This document shows, one piece after another, positions 32,903-40,925 of a DNA stretch of 64,000 nucleotides. This DNA is from Gammaproteobacteria bacterium (GTDB lineage Bacteria > Pseudomonadota > Gammaproteobacteria > Xanthomonadales > SZUA-36), in NCBI GenBank assembly GCA_021772915.1, contig JAJFLB010000056.1:1-64000 (forward strand), read 5' to 3'. The notes beneath the pieces are model-generated. The model made no database searches and was not told where the DNA came from. It saw only the letters and a list, made by a program, of their open reading frames with translations. Within the stretch, counting starts at the first letter, position 1. Each line of letters starts with the position of its first letter. The translations under genes were made by a program, and so were the position numbers.

Positions 32903-33176
32903 CCATCAGTAGCCGCCCGGGAGAACACTGGCTATTGCATTAATTGTGAAAATGTCGTTCAATCGCCCACCTTTATAAGTTTTTGAATTGACATCGTTTC
33001 GCCCGCTGCCGATGAAGAGGGACGGTAGTTTGTGTGAAAACTGCCCGCAACCCGGTCTAGTACTGGATCTGCGAGTTTTTTGTGCTGGTACATAAGTTTT
33101 GTGCCGGCATTTGCATGAATTTTATAACTGCAAATCAATCCCAAATCTGTAACAAAGACGCTGAGGACAATGCGCC

Positions 33177-34934
33177 ATGTACCCAACGCCAATCAACACA
33201 TCCCTGGTCTTGAAGACGGAAGGTTTTACCAACCTGGTGGACGCACTGGAATACGCGGCAAAAGGTGACACCGGGTTCAACTTCTATGACCATCGTGGTG
33301 AGCTGAATTGTGTCTTGTCCTATAGCGAACTGCGTGACCAGGCCAGGGTTCTGGCGATGCGTTTGCTGGGTCTGGGCTGCAAGCGTGGAGACCGGGTCGG
33401 CATTGTTGCTTCCACCGATCCAATGTTCCACCGTTTCTTTTTTGCCTGCCAGTATGCTGGGTTAATTCCACTCGCTCTGCCCGCGGAAATGCAGCTTGGT
33501 GCCCACAAAGCGTACGTGGAACAGACCCGGCGAATGTTACAAAGTTGTGGTGCGGTTATCGCTGTCGCTCCCAACTCGCATTCTAGCTGTCTGGAGGAAA
33601 TTGCCGAGGGTCTCGACCTGCTGATGTTCGGTACAGAGGAAGATTTCATTTCATTGCCAGCGAAGCAAGTGGAACTGAACGCTCCCGATAAAGAAGATAT
33701 TGCGTACCTCCAGTACACTTCCGGCAGTACGCGATTTCCACGGGGTGTGGAAATCGATCACGCAGCAGTACTTAACAATGCCCGCGAGATCTCCGCCCAC
33801 GGGCTTAAACTGACAAATGCAGATCGTTTCGTATCGTGGCTGCCCTTTTATCACGACATGGGCCTGATCGGATTCATCCTGCTACCGTTGATTACCCAGT
33901 TGTCTGCCGATTATCTGTCACCCCGGACCTTTGCCATGCGCCCGAGGCTGTGGCTGAAACTCATTTCTAATAACGGTGGTACGATTTCATCGAGCCCGAC
34001 ATTTGGTTATGCGCTGTGCGCGCGCCGTCTCCGGGCATCTGACTGCGACCATTATGACCTGAGTTCCTGGCGTGCCGCCTGTGTGGGCGCCGAACAGATC
34101 AACCCGTCACCCCTGAAAGCATTTGCGGACGCCCTGGCGCCCTGTGGTTTTAATGAAAAGGCCTTCGTCGCGTGTTACGGCATGGCTGAGTGTGTGCTGG
34201 CGATCAGTTTTGCGCCATTGGACCTTGGTTTAAGTATCGATTACGTAGACCAGGATATGATGACAAAAACAGGTCAAGCCGTTCCAATTGATCCGTCGGC
34301 TGATAACGTCGCCGCCTACGCCGACTGCGGTGTGCTTTTGCCTGGCTTCGAGTACTCAATCCGCAATGACCAAAATGATGAAGTTGGACCCCGCCAGTGC
34401 GGTGAAATCTACCTCAAGGGTCCAAGTGTCATGAGTGGCTACTTTCAGGATGAGGAGTCCACACGCGCCGTGCTGGACAAGGACGGCTGGCTGGACACGG
34501 GTGACATTGGATACCACGTCAACAACCACATTTTTATAACCGCACGCAGCAAAGACGTCATTATCATCAAGGGACGCAATATCTGGCCATATGATATGGA
34601 GGTTGTAACCCAGTACGTTGAAGGGGTTCGCCCCGGAGGCGTTGCAGCATTTTCGGTCACTGGGCCGCATAGCGAGGAAATCGCCGTAATGGTTGTAGAG
34701 ACGAGGTTGAGAGATTCACAACTGCGTGACAGGCTGATCCAGCAGGTAACGGCTTTGGTACACGAGCATTTCGGTATCAATGTCATTATCGACCTGGTAA
34801 AAACAGGATCCCTCCCACGTACCACGTCAGGCAAACTGTCCAGATTTCAGTCACGCCAGGCTTTCATCGATCGCCGTCAGTGGCCGGCATTGCAGTTAGC
34901 GGAGACGACGGATATCTATCGTAAAATCGCCTGA
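33177..34934 (+). CDS. Fatty acyl-AMP ligase (FAAL)
   Basis: The 585-residue adenylate-forming enzyme shows the P-loop-like YTSGSTRFPRGVEI, a VACYGMAE motif and the A8-region WLDTGDIGYH, followed by KDVIIIKGRNIWPYDME. Similarity is to FAAL/FadD32-type enzymes that activate fatty acids as acyl-adenylates for transfer to an acyl carrier protein. No ACP, polyketide synthase or peptide synthetase gene is adjacent, so the acceptor is unknown. GAGGA lies upstream of the start. It stands alone between intergenic gaps. A plain acyl-CoA synthetase cannot be excluded without alignment of the FAAL insertion. Confidence 0.85.
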   Translation: MYPTPINTSLVLKTEGFTNLVDALEYAAKGDTGFNFYDHRGELNCVLSYSELRDQARVLAMRLLGLGCKRGDRVGIVASTDPMFHRFFFACQYAGLIPLALPAEMQLGAHKAYVEQTRRMLQSCGAVIAVAPNSHSSCLEEIAEGLDLLMFGTEEDFISLPAKQVELNAPDKEDIAYLQYTSGSTRFPRGVEIDHAAVLNNAREISAHGLKLTNADRFVSWLPFYHDMGLIGFILLPLITQLSADYLSPRTFAMRPRLWLKLISNNGGTISSSPTFGYALCARRLRASDCDHYDLSSWRAACVGAEQINPSPLKAFADALAPCGFNEKAFVACYGMAECVLAISFAPLDLGLSIDYVDQDMMTKTGQAVPIDPSADNVAAYADCGVLLPGFEYSIRNDQNDEVGPRQCGEIYLKGPSVMSGYFQDEESTRAVLDKDGWLDTGDIGYHVNNHIFITARSKDVIIIKGRNIWPYDMEVVTQYVEGVRPGGVAAFSVTGPHSEEIAVMVVETRLRDSQLRDRLIQQVTALVHEHFGINVIIDLVKTGSLPRTTSGKLSRFQSRQAFIDRRQWPALQLAETTDIYRKIA

Positions 34935-34955
34935 CGCAAAAGTCGCCACGCACAA

Positions 34956-34995
34956 AGGGAGCAGGAACGCCTGTGGCGCACACCTCCTGTTCCCT
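34956..34995 (+). terminator. Possible terminator hairpin
   Basis: AGGGAGCAGGA at 34956-34966 pairs with TCCTGTTCCCT at 34985-34995 (10 of 11). A small inner CGC/GCG pair lies in the loop. There is no clear T-run, so termination is only possible. Confidence 0.35.
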
Positions 34996-35094
34996 GAAAA
35001 ATTAGAATTACCATCTATACTTTAAATACTGCCCATCGTAGGCCAATGATGCCGGATGGGTATTTTTTTAACCTGTAGATTGGAGAGACTAGAC

Positions 35095-35868
35095 ATGCAG
35101 ATCAAGAAAGTTTTAAGCCTGGTCACGTCACTGCTTATGCTGGTAACTGTGTCAACAGTGATTGCCCAGGATAGCGAAGAAAATGACGGATTGGCCCAAA
35201 TCGTTCGAGTAACCGCGAAAGCCGGCCATGAAAAAGCACTGGAAGATGCCATCACCAACTACCACCACTACATGGGAGACAAAGAAGGTGCCTGGCGTTA
35301 TCAATGGTATTCAATAACCACAGGCCCCGATACCGGTAGTTATATAGCACGCAGTGGCAGTCATAACTGGGAAGACTTTGATGCCGAAAATGACTGGGGG
35401 GAAGCCGCCGGTGACAAATTTGCGGCAGATGTTCAGCCACATATCAGCACATTGGTTGCCTCGATCGCAAGAACCGACCCGGACCTCGGCTCCTGGCCAG
35501 AGAGTATGGAAGGCTACAAGTACTTTCAACTTACCAACTGGCACATTAGGCAGGGTCAGGGAAATGCTTTCAATGAAGGGCTTAAGAAGATTGACGGGAT
35601 TCTTCAAAGTGGTGGCTTCCCGAGCCACTATGCATTTGTTCGCACCGTATCCGGTGGTCATGGAAACCCCATTCTCCTGGTCCTCCCTCGCAAGAGTTAT
35701 GCCGACATGGCACCCAAGGAGCCAAGTTTTATCGATATCATGAACAAGGCGCTGGGTGAGGAAGATGCCCAGACCTTTTTGGCCGAGTGGAGTCAGACCT
35801 ATAAGGCTGGGGACAATTACTTGCTGCAGTACCGACCAAAGTTGAGCGATTACGGACAGACCAAGTAA
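35095..35868 (+). CDS. Secreted protein with tandem dimeric alpha/beta-barrel-like repeats
   Basis: The protein has 257 residues from the ATG at 35095, preceded by GGAGAG. A Sec signal peptide (LVTSLLMLVTVSTVIAQ) is followed by two halves with the same order. Each has a strand (AQIVRVTAKAG, YFQLTNWHIRQG), a helix (ALEDAITNYHHYMG, NEGLKKIDGILQ) and an aromatic strand pair (WRYQWYSITTG, SHYAFVRTVSGG). This resembles a duplicated ABM/dimeric alpha-beta barrel fold. Catalytic residues are not identifiable and the role is unknown. It has its own terminator and appears monocistronic. Confidence 0.7.
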   Translation: MQIKKVLSLVTSLLMLVTVSTVIAQDSEENDGLAQIVRVTAKAGHEKALEDAITNYHHYMGDKEGAWRYQWYSITTGPDTGSYIARSGSHNWEDFDAENDWGEAAGDKFAADVQPHISTLVASIARTDPDLGSWPESMEGYKYFQLTNWHIRQGQGNAFNEGLKKIDGILQSGGFPSHYAFVRTVSGGHGNPILLVLPRKSYADMAPKEPSFIDIMNKALGEEDAQTFLAEWSQTYKAGDNYLLQYRPKLSDYGQTK

Positions 35869-35892
35869 ACGCAACACGTAGTTATGGTATTG

Positions 35893-35921
35893 AGCCCCGG
35901 TCTGTGAGGCCGGGGTTTTTT
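35893..35921 (+). terminator. Rho-independent terminator
   Basis: CCCCGG pairs with CCGGGG across a short loop and is followed by a run of six T. It lies about 25 bp after the stop of the secreted protein gene. Confidence 0.85.
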
Positions 35922-36088
35922 CTTCCCGGCACTAAATGATGTCCGGATATCCACTGATTTCCGTGATCGATTGTCATGCGTTCTACGACCAACGGAGTCA
36001 CCGAAAAGCCGTAATGGATATTATGTTGGTCCGGTCATATGTATAGTTAACAATTGAAAACAGGTTTTTAGCCGACAAGTCTGTGAAT

Positions 36089-37429
36089 ATGTATCGAAAA
36101 GTTTGTTCTTGGGATCACTCAGTTACCCGACCTCGGATGCGAAATCTCGCATTGCCCCATAACATCTGTGCACTATTGCTCTGCCTGGCTTTTAGTAGCC
36201 CATCCCAGGCTGATGATGGAACTCCAATCCCGGTTCAGCCCGCAGACTCAGTGGGGCGTTATACCGACGCCATAGATCTCGCGGAAGCGGAATTCAGTGC
36301 TTATTCCATGGAATTGGCTGATCTTTACCTGGGTTTGGGTCAATCATTGATGGACCTCGAGAAGTACGACGAATCACGCAAAGCATTTCAGCACGGCATG
36401 CAAATCGTGCGGGTAAATTTTGGCTTAAACAGCCCGGACCAAACGAATTACCTGTTCTCCCTCGCGGATATTGAAGACCAGGTAGGAGACCTGGCACTGG
36501 CGGACAAAATATTACAAAATGTTTACCTCATCAACGCCCGTACCTTTGGTGAAGATCATCCGGACATGCTGCCGGTGCTCGACAAGATGCTGAGCTGGTA
36601 CCTGAAAAGCATCGCAACGCATCCAGCGGACCGACCCTACGGCGGGCTCGCAAAAGCAGAGCGAATCACCAATAAAATGGCCGAGATTGTCGAACTGGAC
36701 AAAGGCCTCAGTCACCCGGACACAGCCAACCTTTACCGTCGGGTCGGCGAACTGAATTACCACCTGGCACACCTGTGGTCCAGTGCTGAGCTCCCGGCGA
36801 GTTCTGGCTTCACGTTTTCGACCGAAGGGTCGACATCCAGCAACCGGCCGCCCCAGCGCAGTACCATTGAACTGCACTTTAAAGAAGGCACCAATGCCTT
36901 CACAAAGCTTGCCGACTCAGTGAACCAGAACGAAGACCTCACGCCTTGGGCAAAAGCTGAGAGTGTTGCACAACTGGGTGACTGGTACCTTACGTTTGGC
37001 AGGACACATACCGCTGGCGAAATCTACCAGAGGGCCTACAGGTTTCTGGAAGCCAGCGACAGTGACGATCAACTGGCAAAGACTTTTTTTGAACGGCCAA
37101 CACCGGTACGTTTCCTGAACAACTCGCCACTCTCGCCCAACATACCGGAAAGTAGTGGTGAGAATGAACTCAATATCTCCATGACGATCACCAAAGGCGG
37201 CAAGGTCCAGGACGTCAAAATTCTCAATCCACCCGACCATGTGGGTAAACCCTGGTTAACAGAAATCAAGAAATCAGTAGTCAGTTTAAGGTTTCGTCCC
37301 AAAATGGTTGATGGGCGCGTGGTGAAATCGAAGGGATTCATTTTGCATTACACCATGCCGGAAACGGGGAGCACGCCTGGAACGGTGAGCACCCCGGAAA
37401 CAGTGCACACAACGGAAACGGGACGTTAG
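36089..37429 (+). CDS. TPR-like periplasmic protein with TonB-type C-terminal domain
   Basis: The protein has about 446 residues; an in-frame GTG lies six bases earlier. The signal peptide is long, with hydrophobic core ICALLLCLAFSSPSQA. Residues of about 50-200 look like kinesin-light-chain TPRs (LADLYLGLGQSLMDLEKYDESRKA and following). Residues of about 350-425 match the TonB C-terminal fold (LNISMTITKGGKVQDVKILN, VVSLRFRPKMVDGRVV, KGFILHYTMP). A Thr/Pro-rich tail follows. There is no TonB transmembrane anchor beyond the signal, so this is a periplasmic TonB-C carrier. It opens a run of thirteen co-directional envelope genes. Confidence 0.72.
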   Translation: MYRKVCSWDHSVTRPRMRNLALPHNICALLLCLAFSSPSQADDGTPIPVQPADSVGRYTDAIDLAEAEFSAYSMELADLYLGLGQSLMDLEKYDESRKAFQHGMQIVRVNFGLNSPDQTNYLFSLADIEDQVGDLALADKILQNVYLINARTFGEDHPDMLPVLDKMLSWYLKSIATHPADRPYGGLAKAERITNKMAEIVELDKGLSHPDTANLYRRVGELNYHLAHLWSSAELPASSGFTFSTEGSTSSNRPPQRSTIELHFKEGTNAFTKLADSVNQNEDLTPWAKAESVAQLGDWYLTFGRTHTAGEIYQRAYRFLEASDSDDQLAKTFFERPTPVRFLNNSPLSPNIPESSGENELNISMTITKGGKVQDVKILNPPDHVGKPWLTEIKKSVVSLRFRPKMVDGRVVKSKGFILHYTMPETGSTPGTVSTPETVHTTETGR

Positions 37430-37434
37430 ACGTG

Positions 37435-38223
37435 ATGGCTAACAGACTGACACTCGCTTTCTTCCTCGCCGGTCTGCTGGCGGCCTGCCAGATGCCCCAG
37501 CCGAGAGGGGGTCTGCCGCAGCCACCCATGCCCTCGATCCCGTCGAGTTCCCCAAGCTCCCCAAGTACTCCGAGCCTTCCAAGCCCCCCAAGTTCTCCGA
37601 GTGCTCCAACCCCGTCTGGCTCTCCACCTCCTTCAGAACAGTCCGGGTCGGAAGACTCGGGGGATTCCAGTGCCGGAGACAGTTCATCTGCCGGTGAGGG
37701 CAGCGAACAGCTTCCCATGCCGAGCGGTGCAGGTTCAGAGTCCGAGGAAGGCGGCGCCAGTGTTGAGGGACTGGATGAACAACTCGATGCAGCGTTGGAG
37801 GATTTTGATGAATCCGTAACCGGCGAAGGTGGAGGTGCCACTGAGGACACCATCGACATCCTCAGCCCAACGGGCGGAGGTAGCTCCTCCAGTGCGGCCA
37901 GTGATGAGCCTCTGTACGAAGAAGGCAGCCCCGAAGAGGGCGGCGGACCTGTTGAAAACGATGAATTGGCCAGGCGGGCGGAAGAAGGCGGTGGTGCAGG
38001 GGCTGAAGCTGAAGGACAGCAAGCGGGGAACGGCAACTTTGAGGGTGGAGAGAGCAGTGAGGCAAGCTCAGAGCCCATTGTTCCCATCCCCGAGGACATT
38101 GGCGACGGACGTAATGATGATATAGTCCTCAGGCAAGTGCGTGACGCGGCCATGAAAGAACGTAATGCAGAGCTCAGGGAGAAACTGTGGGATGAGTATC
38201 GACGCATAAGAGACCAAAGGTAG
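37435..38223 (+). CDS. Low-complexity Pro/Ser/Glu/Gly-rich lipoprotein
   Basis: The protein has about 262 residues from the ATG at 37435 (a GTG three bases earlier is possible). A lipoprotein signal ends in LLAAC. The mature protein is almost entirely low complexity: SPSSPSTPSLPSPPSSPSAP near the N-terminus, then acidic Ser/Glu/Gly-rich stretches. It ends in a more ordered basic segment (DDIVLRQVRDAAMKERNAEL and following). It may be an extended spacer that spans the periplasm from a lipid anchor. It follows the TonB-C gene by 5 bp. No family is recognised. Confidence 0.75.
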   Translation: MANRLTLAFFLAGLLAACQMPQPRGGLPQPPMPSIPSSSPSSPSTPSLPSPPSSPSAPTPSGSPPPSEQSGSEDSGDSSAGDSSSAGEGSEQLPMPSGAGSESEEGGASVEGLDEQLDAALEDFDESVTGEGGGATEDTIDILSPTGGGSSSSAASDEPLYEEGSPEEGGGPVENDELARRAEEGGGAGAEAEGQQAGNGNFEGGESSEASSEPIVPIPEDIGDGRNDDIVLRQVRDAAMKERNAELREKLWDEYRRIRDQR

Positions 38224-38227
38224 TTTA

Positions 38228-39424
38228 ATGACGACTGACAACAGACAATCGATAATTACGCTGAAGACACTACTCCTGGTGGCGTCATTTTTTGTACTGC
38301 CCGCCCATGCTGCTATTGACAAGGTGACCTCTTCGACCTTGCAACCACTTAAGACACCATCCACTTCGATTCCCGTTAACGCACTGCTGGATGTCGCCAT
38401 CCCGCCGTTGAATGACGGTCTACATTTGACGGATGAGGACGACACCGTTTTTCCGGAAGTGCGCTACGCCGAAACCATTTATTTTTCCAATCAACTTGCC
38501 AAGACGATGGAAAAGAGTGGCGCCTGGGGTGCAATCCGCGTGACACCCAATGAAGACGTGGTGATGGACGTTTATGTCACGGGTACCGTTCTGCAGTCAG
38601 ACGGTGAAACCCTGGACCTGGAAATCCGGGTATACGACACCAGCGGTAAACAATGGATGAAAGAACGATACACCCAGGTCACTGGTAAGTACGCCTACGA
38701 CCGACGCATGAAAAAGCTCGGCGACCCATTTCAGAACCTGTTCACAAACATTGCAAACGATGTGCTCAGGATCCGTGAGAGTATGTCTGACAAGGAGGCT
38801 GCGGGGTTACGGCAAATCTCCGAACTCCGGTTCGCCCGGGATTTCTCGCCTGAGTCCTTCGATGCGCATATAGGTGAAGACCGCGGCGGTATCCTTAAGG
38901 TTAACCGTTTACCTGCCGAGAACGACAGCATCCTGCAACGCGTTAACAAAATCCGCGATCGGGATTATCTGTATATCGACACCATGCAGGACTATTACGA
39001 TGTTTTTTCACAGCGAATGCATTTGGCATACCAGGATTTTCGCAAGGCGTCCTTTGATTCAGTGGTCAAGGCCAGGCTGCTAAAGAAGCAGGGTAACCGG
39101 CGTATCATAGCGGGTATAGGTGCCATCCTTGTGGGCATTTACGGTCGTTACGAAGGTAGTAACCGCATCCAGAGTGACGCCGGAACTGCAACCGCAGCCG
39201 TAGGTGGGTACGTGATCAAGTCTGGACTGGAAAAGAAACAGGAAGCGGCTGAGCACACCGAGGCAGTTGCAGAAATGGGTTCGTCGCTGGAAGCTGAAAT
39301 TGCACCGCAGGTTATTGAATTGGAAGATCGCACGATCACGCTGAGTGGTTCCGTACAGGCGCAATACGTGCAATGGCGGGAACTACTACAGCAGATTAAC
39401 AAGCAGGAACGTGGCACACTTTGA
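38228..39424 (+). CDS. Secreted protein of unknown function
   Basis: The 398-residue protein has a Sec signal (TLLLVASFFVLPAHA). The first domain (about 50-170) holds VPVNALLDVAIPPLNDG-like and VVMDVYVTGTVLQSDGETLD strands followed by LEIRVYDTSGKQWMKERYTQ. This resembles periplasmic beta-sandwich domains that measure or assemble lipoproteins. The middle is helical and charged. At about 285-325 a Gly-rich stretch (AGIGAILVGIYGRYEGS, AVGGYVIKSG) could be a glycine zipper. I do not recognise the family. It lies 4 bp after the lipoprotein gene and belongs to the same operon. Confidence 0.75.
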   Translation: MTTDNRQSIITLKTLLLVASFFVLPAHAAIDKVTSSTLQPLKTPSTSIPVNALLDVAIPPLNDGLHLTDEDDTVFPEVRYAETIYFSNQLAKTMEKSGAWGAIRVTPNEDVVMDVYVTGTVLQSDGETLDLEIRVYDTSGKQWMKERYTQVTGKYAYDRRMKKLGDPFQNLFTNIANDVLRIRESMSDKEAAGLRQISELRFARDFSPESFDAHIGEDRGGILKVNRLPAENDSILQRVNKIRDRDYLYIDTMQDYYDVFSQRMHLAYQDFRKASFDSVVKARLLKKQGNRRIIAGIGAILVGIYGRYEGSNRIQSDAGTATAAVGGYVIKSGLEKKQEAAEHTEAVAEMGSSLEAEIAPQVIELEDRTITLSGSVQAQYVQWRELLQQINKQERGTL

Positions 39425-39469
39425 AAGGGCGTCGGGTAAGCCCGTTGCCGCAGCTACAAATGACATTTG

Positions 39470-40903
39470 ATGCCCCACAGTAACGGTCCAGGAATAGATT
39501 CCCCGCCCACGTCCAGGAAAATCACCATCCTGGTATTGTTGCTGCTCGCCTTGTTTATCATATTTGTGTTACCGCGCCACGTGTCCGAGCCCTGGATTGC
39601 AGGCAAGGTGGAGGACACAACCGAGAACAACAAGGCAGAACCTTCTTATGTCAGCCCTTCGACTGCTGCAGAAAAAACCAAGTATCGCCAGGATTCACAG
39701 GGTGTGTTGGCGCAGATTATTGCCATCAGGGACCGTCTCCACGAACAGCACGTGGAGGTGTGGGCTGAGATCGACTTCCGTCAGGCTTTACAGGAAGTAA
39801 AGGATGGCGACGAGCAATACAGCTATGGGGAGTACCGTAACTCTCTGGATAATTATGAACAGGCGTTAAGTGACCTGTCAGCGCTCGAAGAGCTTGGCCG
39901 TGAAAAACTCAAAACAGCACTTGCCGAAGGCTTTGAGGCCGTAGAAGCTTTAAACATCAACCTTGCAACAGCATCCGGTGAGTTGGCGTTGGCCATCGCG
40001 GCCGGTGAAAAGAATGTGCAAACACTCAACGCGCGACTGAGAGTGTTACCCGATCTTGTGGAGCAAATGAATTCGGGTGATCAACAGCGTACCGGCGGGC
40101 AATTGGCTGCGGCTGAACTTGCCTACCAGAATGCGGTTGACCTCGATCCCCGACACCTGCGTGCCGCTGCATCACTATCTGCCATCAAGACGGAAATTAC
40201 GGAGAGCAATTTCCGTCTGCACATGAGTCGTGGCTTCACGGCTCTCGATAATGACGAATTCGAACAGGCAGAAAGCGCCTTCAAGAAGGCCGGTCTGGTA
40301 TACCCAGGGAATACCGCAGTGGCACAGGCTCTAGCCCAGGTAGAAACTCGTGAGTCCCAAATGCTGGTGAGCCGGCAAATGGGACAGGCTGCCGATCTTG
40401 AAGCTCAAGAAGAATGGCAGCAGGCGTTGGATATGTACAGAGTGCTGTTGGAACAGGACAGCACACTCACTGAGGCCAGAGTCAGGCAGATACCCACCAA
40501 GGTTCGTGCCGAACTGGATACACGCATGAGTGACGTTTTCGAGGATCCACTCAAGCTCGCGAACCCGGCTGAGTATAGGACGGCCCGGGTATTACTGAAC
40601 GATGCCCGCAGCATCCCCAAGCCAGGCGAAAAACTCACTGGCCAGGTCGCCAGGCTTGAGCAGTTGCTCGTCGCGGCCGTGTTACCTGTCAAGGTGGAAT
40701 TTCAATCCGATAATCTGACCAGAGTAACCCTCTTTCGGGTTGCAGAACTGGGTTCGTTCGAGAAGACATCGCTGCAATTGAAACCGGGCAGATATGTCGC
40801 GGCAGGCACCCGTAAAGGGTTCCGTGACGTCAGAATTGAGTTCACCGTCGGCGATGGCCCGCTTACGGGCCCGGTTGTTGTTCGCTGCGTAGAGTCTATT
40901 TAA
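39470..40903 (+). CDS. Membrane-anchored TPR protein with C-terminal beta domain
   Basis: The protein has 477 residues from the ATG at 39470 (a TTG precedes it). One transmembrane helix (ITILVLLLLALFIIFVLP) makes it a bitopic protein with most of its mass in the periplasm. The body is helical with TPR-like repeats (QQRTGGQLAAAELAYQNAVDLDP, DNDEFEQAESAFKKAGLVYP, EEWQQALDMYRVLLEQD). The last 70 residues form a PEGA-like or Ig-like beta unit (LKPGRYVAAGTRKGFRDVRI). It probably scaffolds the assembly. The next gene starts 22 bp later and encodes a protein with true PEGA repeats. Confidence 0.75.
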   Translation: MPHSNGPGIDSPPTSRKITILVLLLLALFIIFVLPRHVSEPWIAGKVEDTTENNKAEPSYVSPSTAAEKTKYRQDSQGVLAQIIAIRDRLHEQHVEVWAEIDFRQALQEVKDGDEQYSYGEYRNSLDNYEQALSDLSALEELGREKLKTALAEGFEAVEALNINLATASGELALAIAAGEKNVQTLNARLRVLPDLVEQMNSGDQQRTGGQLAAAELAYQNAVDLDPRHLRAAASLSAIKTEITESNFRLHMSRGFTALDNDEFEQAESAFKKAGLVYPGNTAVAQALAQVETRESQMLVSRQMGQAADLEAQEEWQQALDMYRVLLEQDSTLTEARVRQIPTKVRAELDTRMSDVFEDPLKLANPAEYRTARVLLNDARSIPKPGEKLTGQVARLEQLLVAAVLPVKVEFQSDNLTRVTLFRVAELGSFEKTSLQLKPGRYVAAGTRKGFRDVRIEFTVGDGPLTGPVVVRCVESI

Positions 40904-40925
40904 GTTTAGGGCCTGATGTACAAAC

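Noticed and set aside
32959-33192. Minus-strand frame in the gap before the FAAL gene
   Set aside because: It overlaps the FAAL start, has no recognisable domain and no ribosome site.
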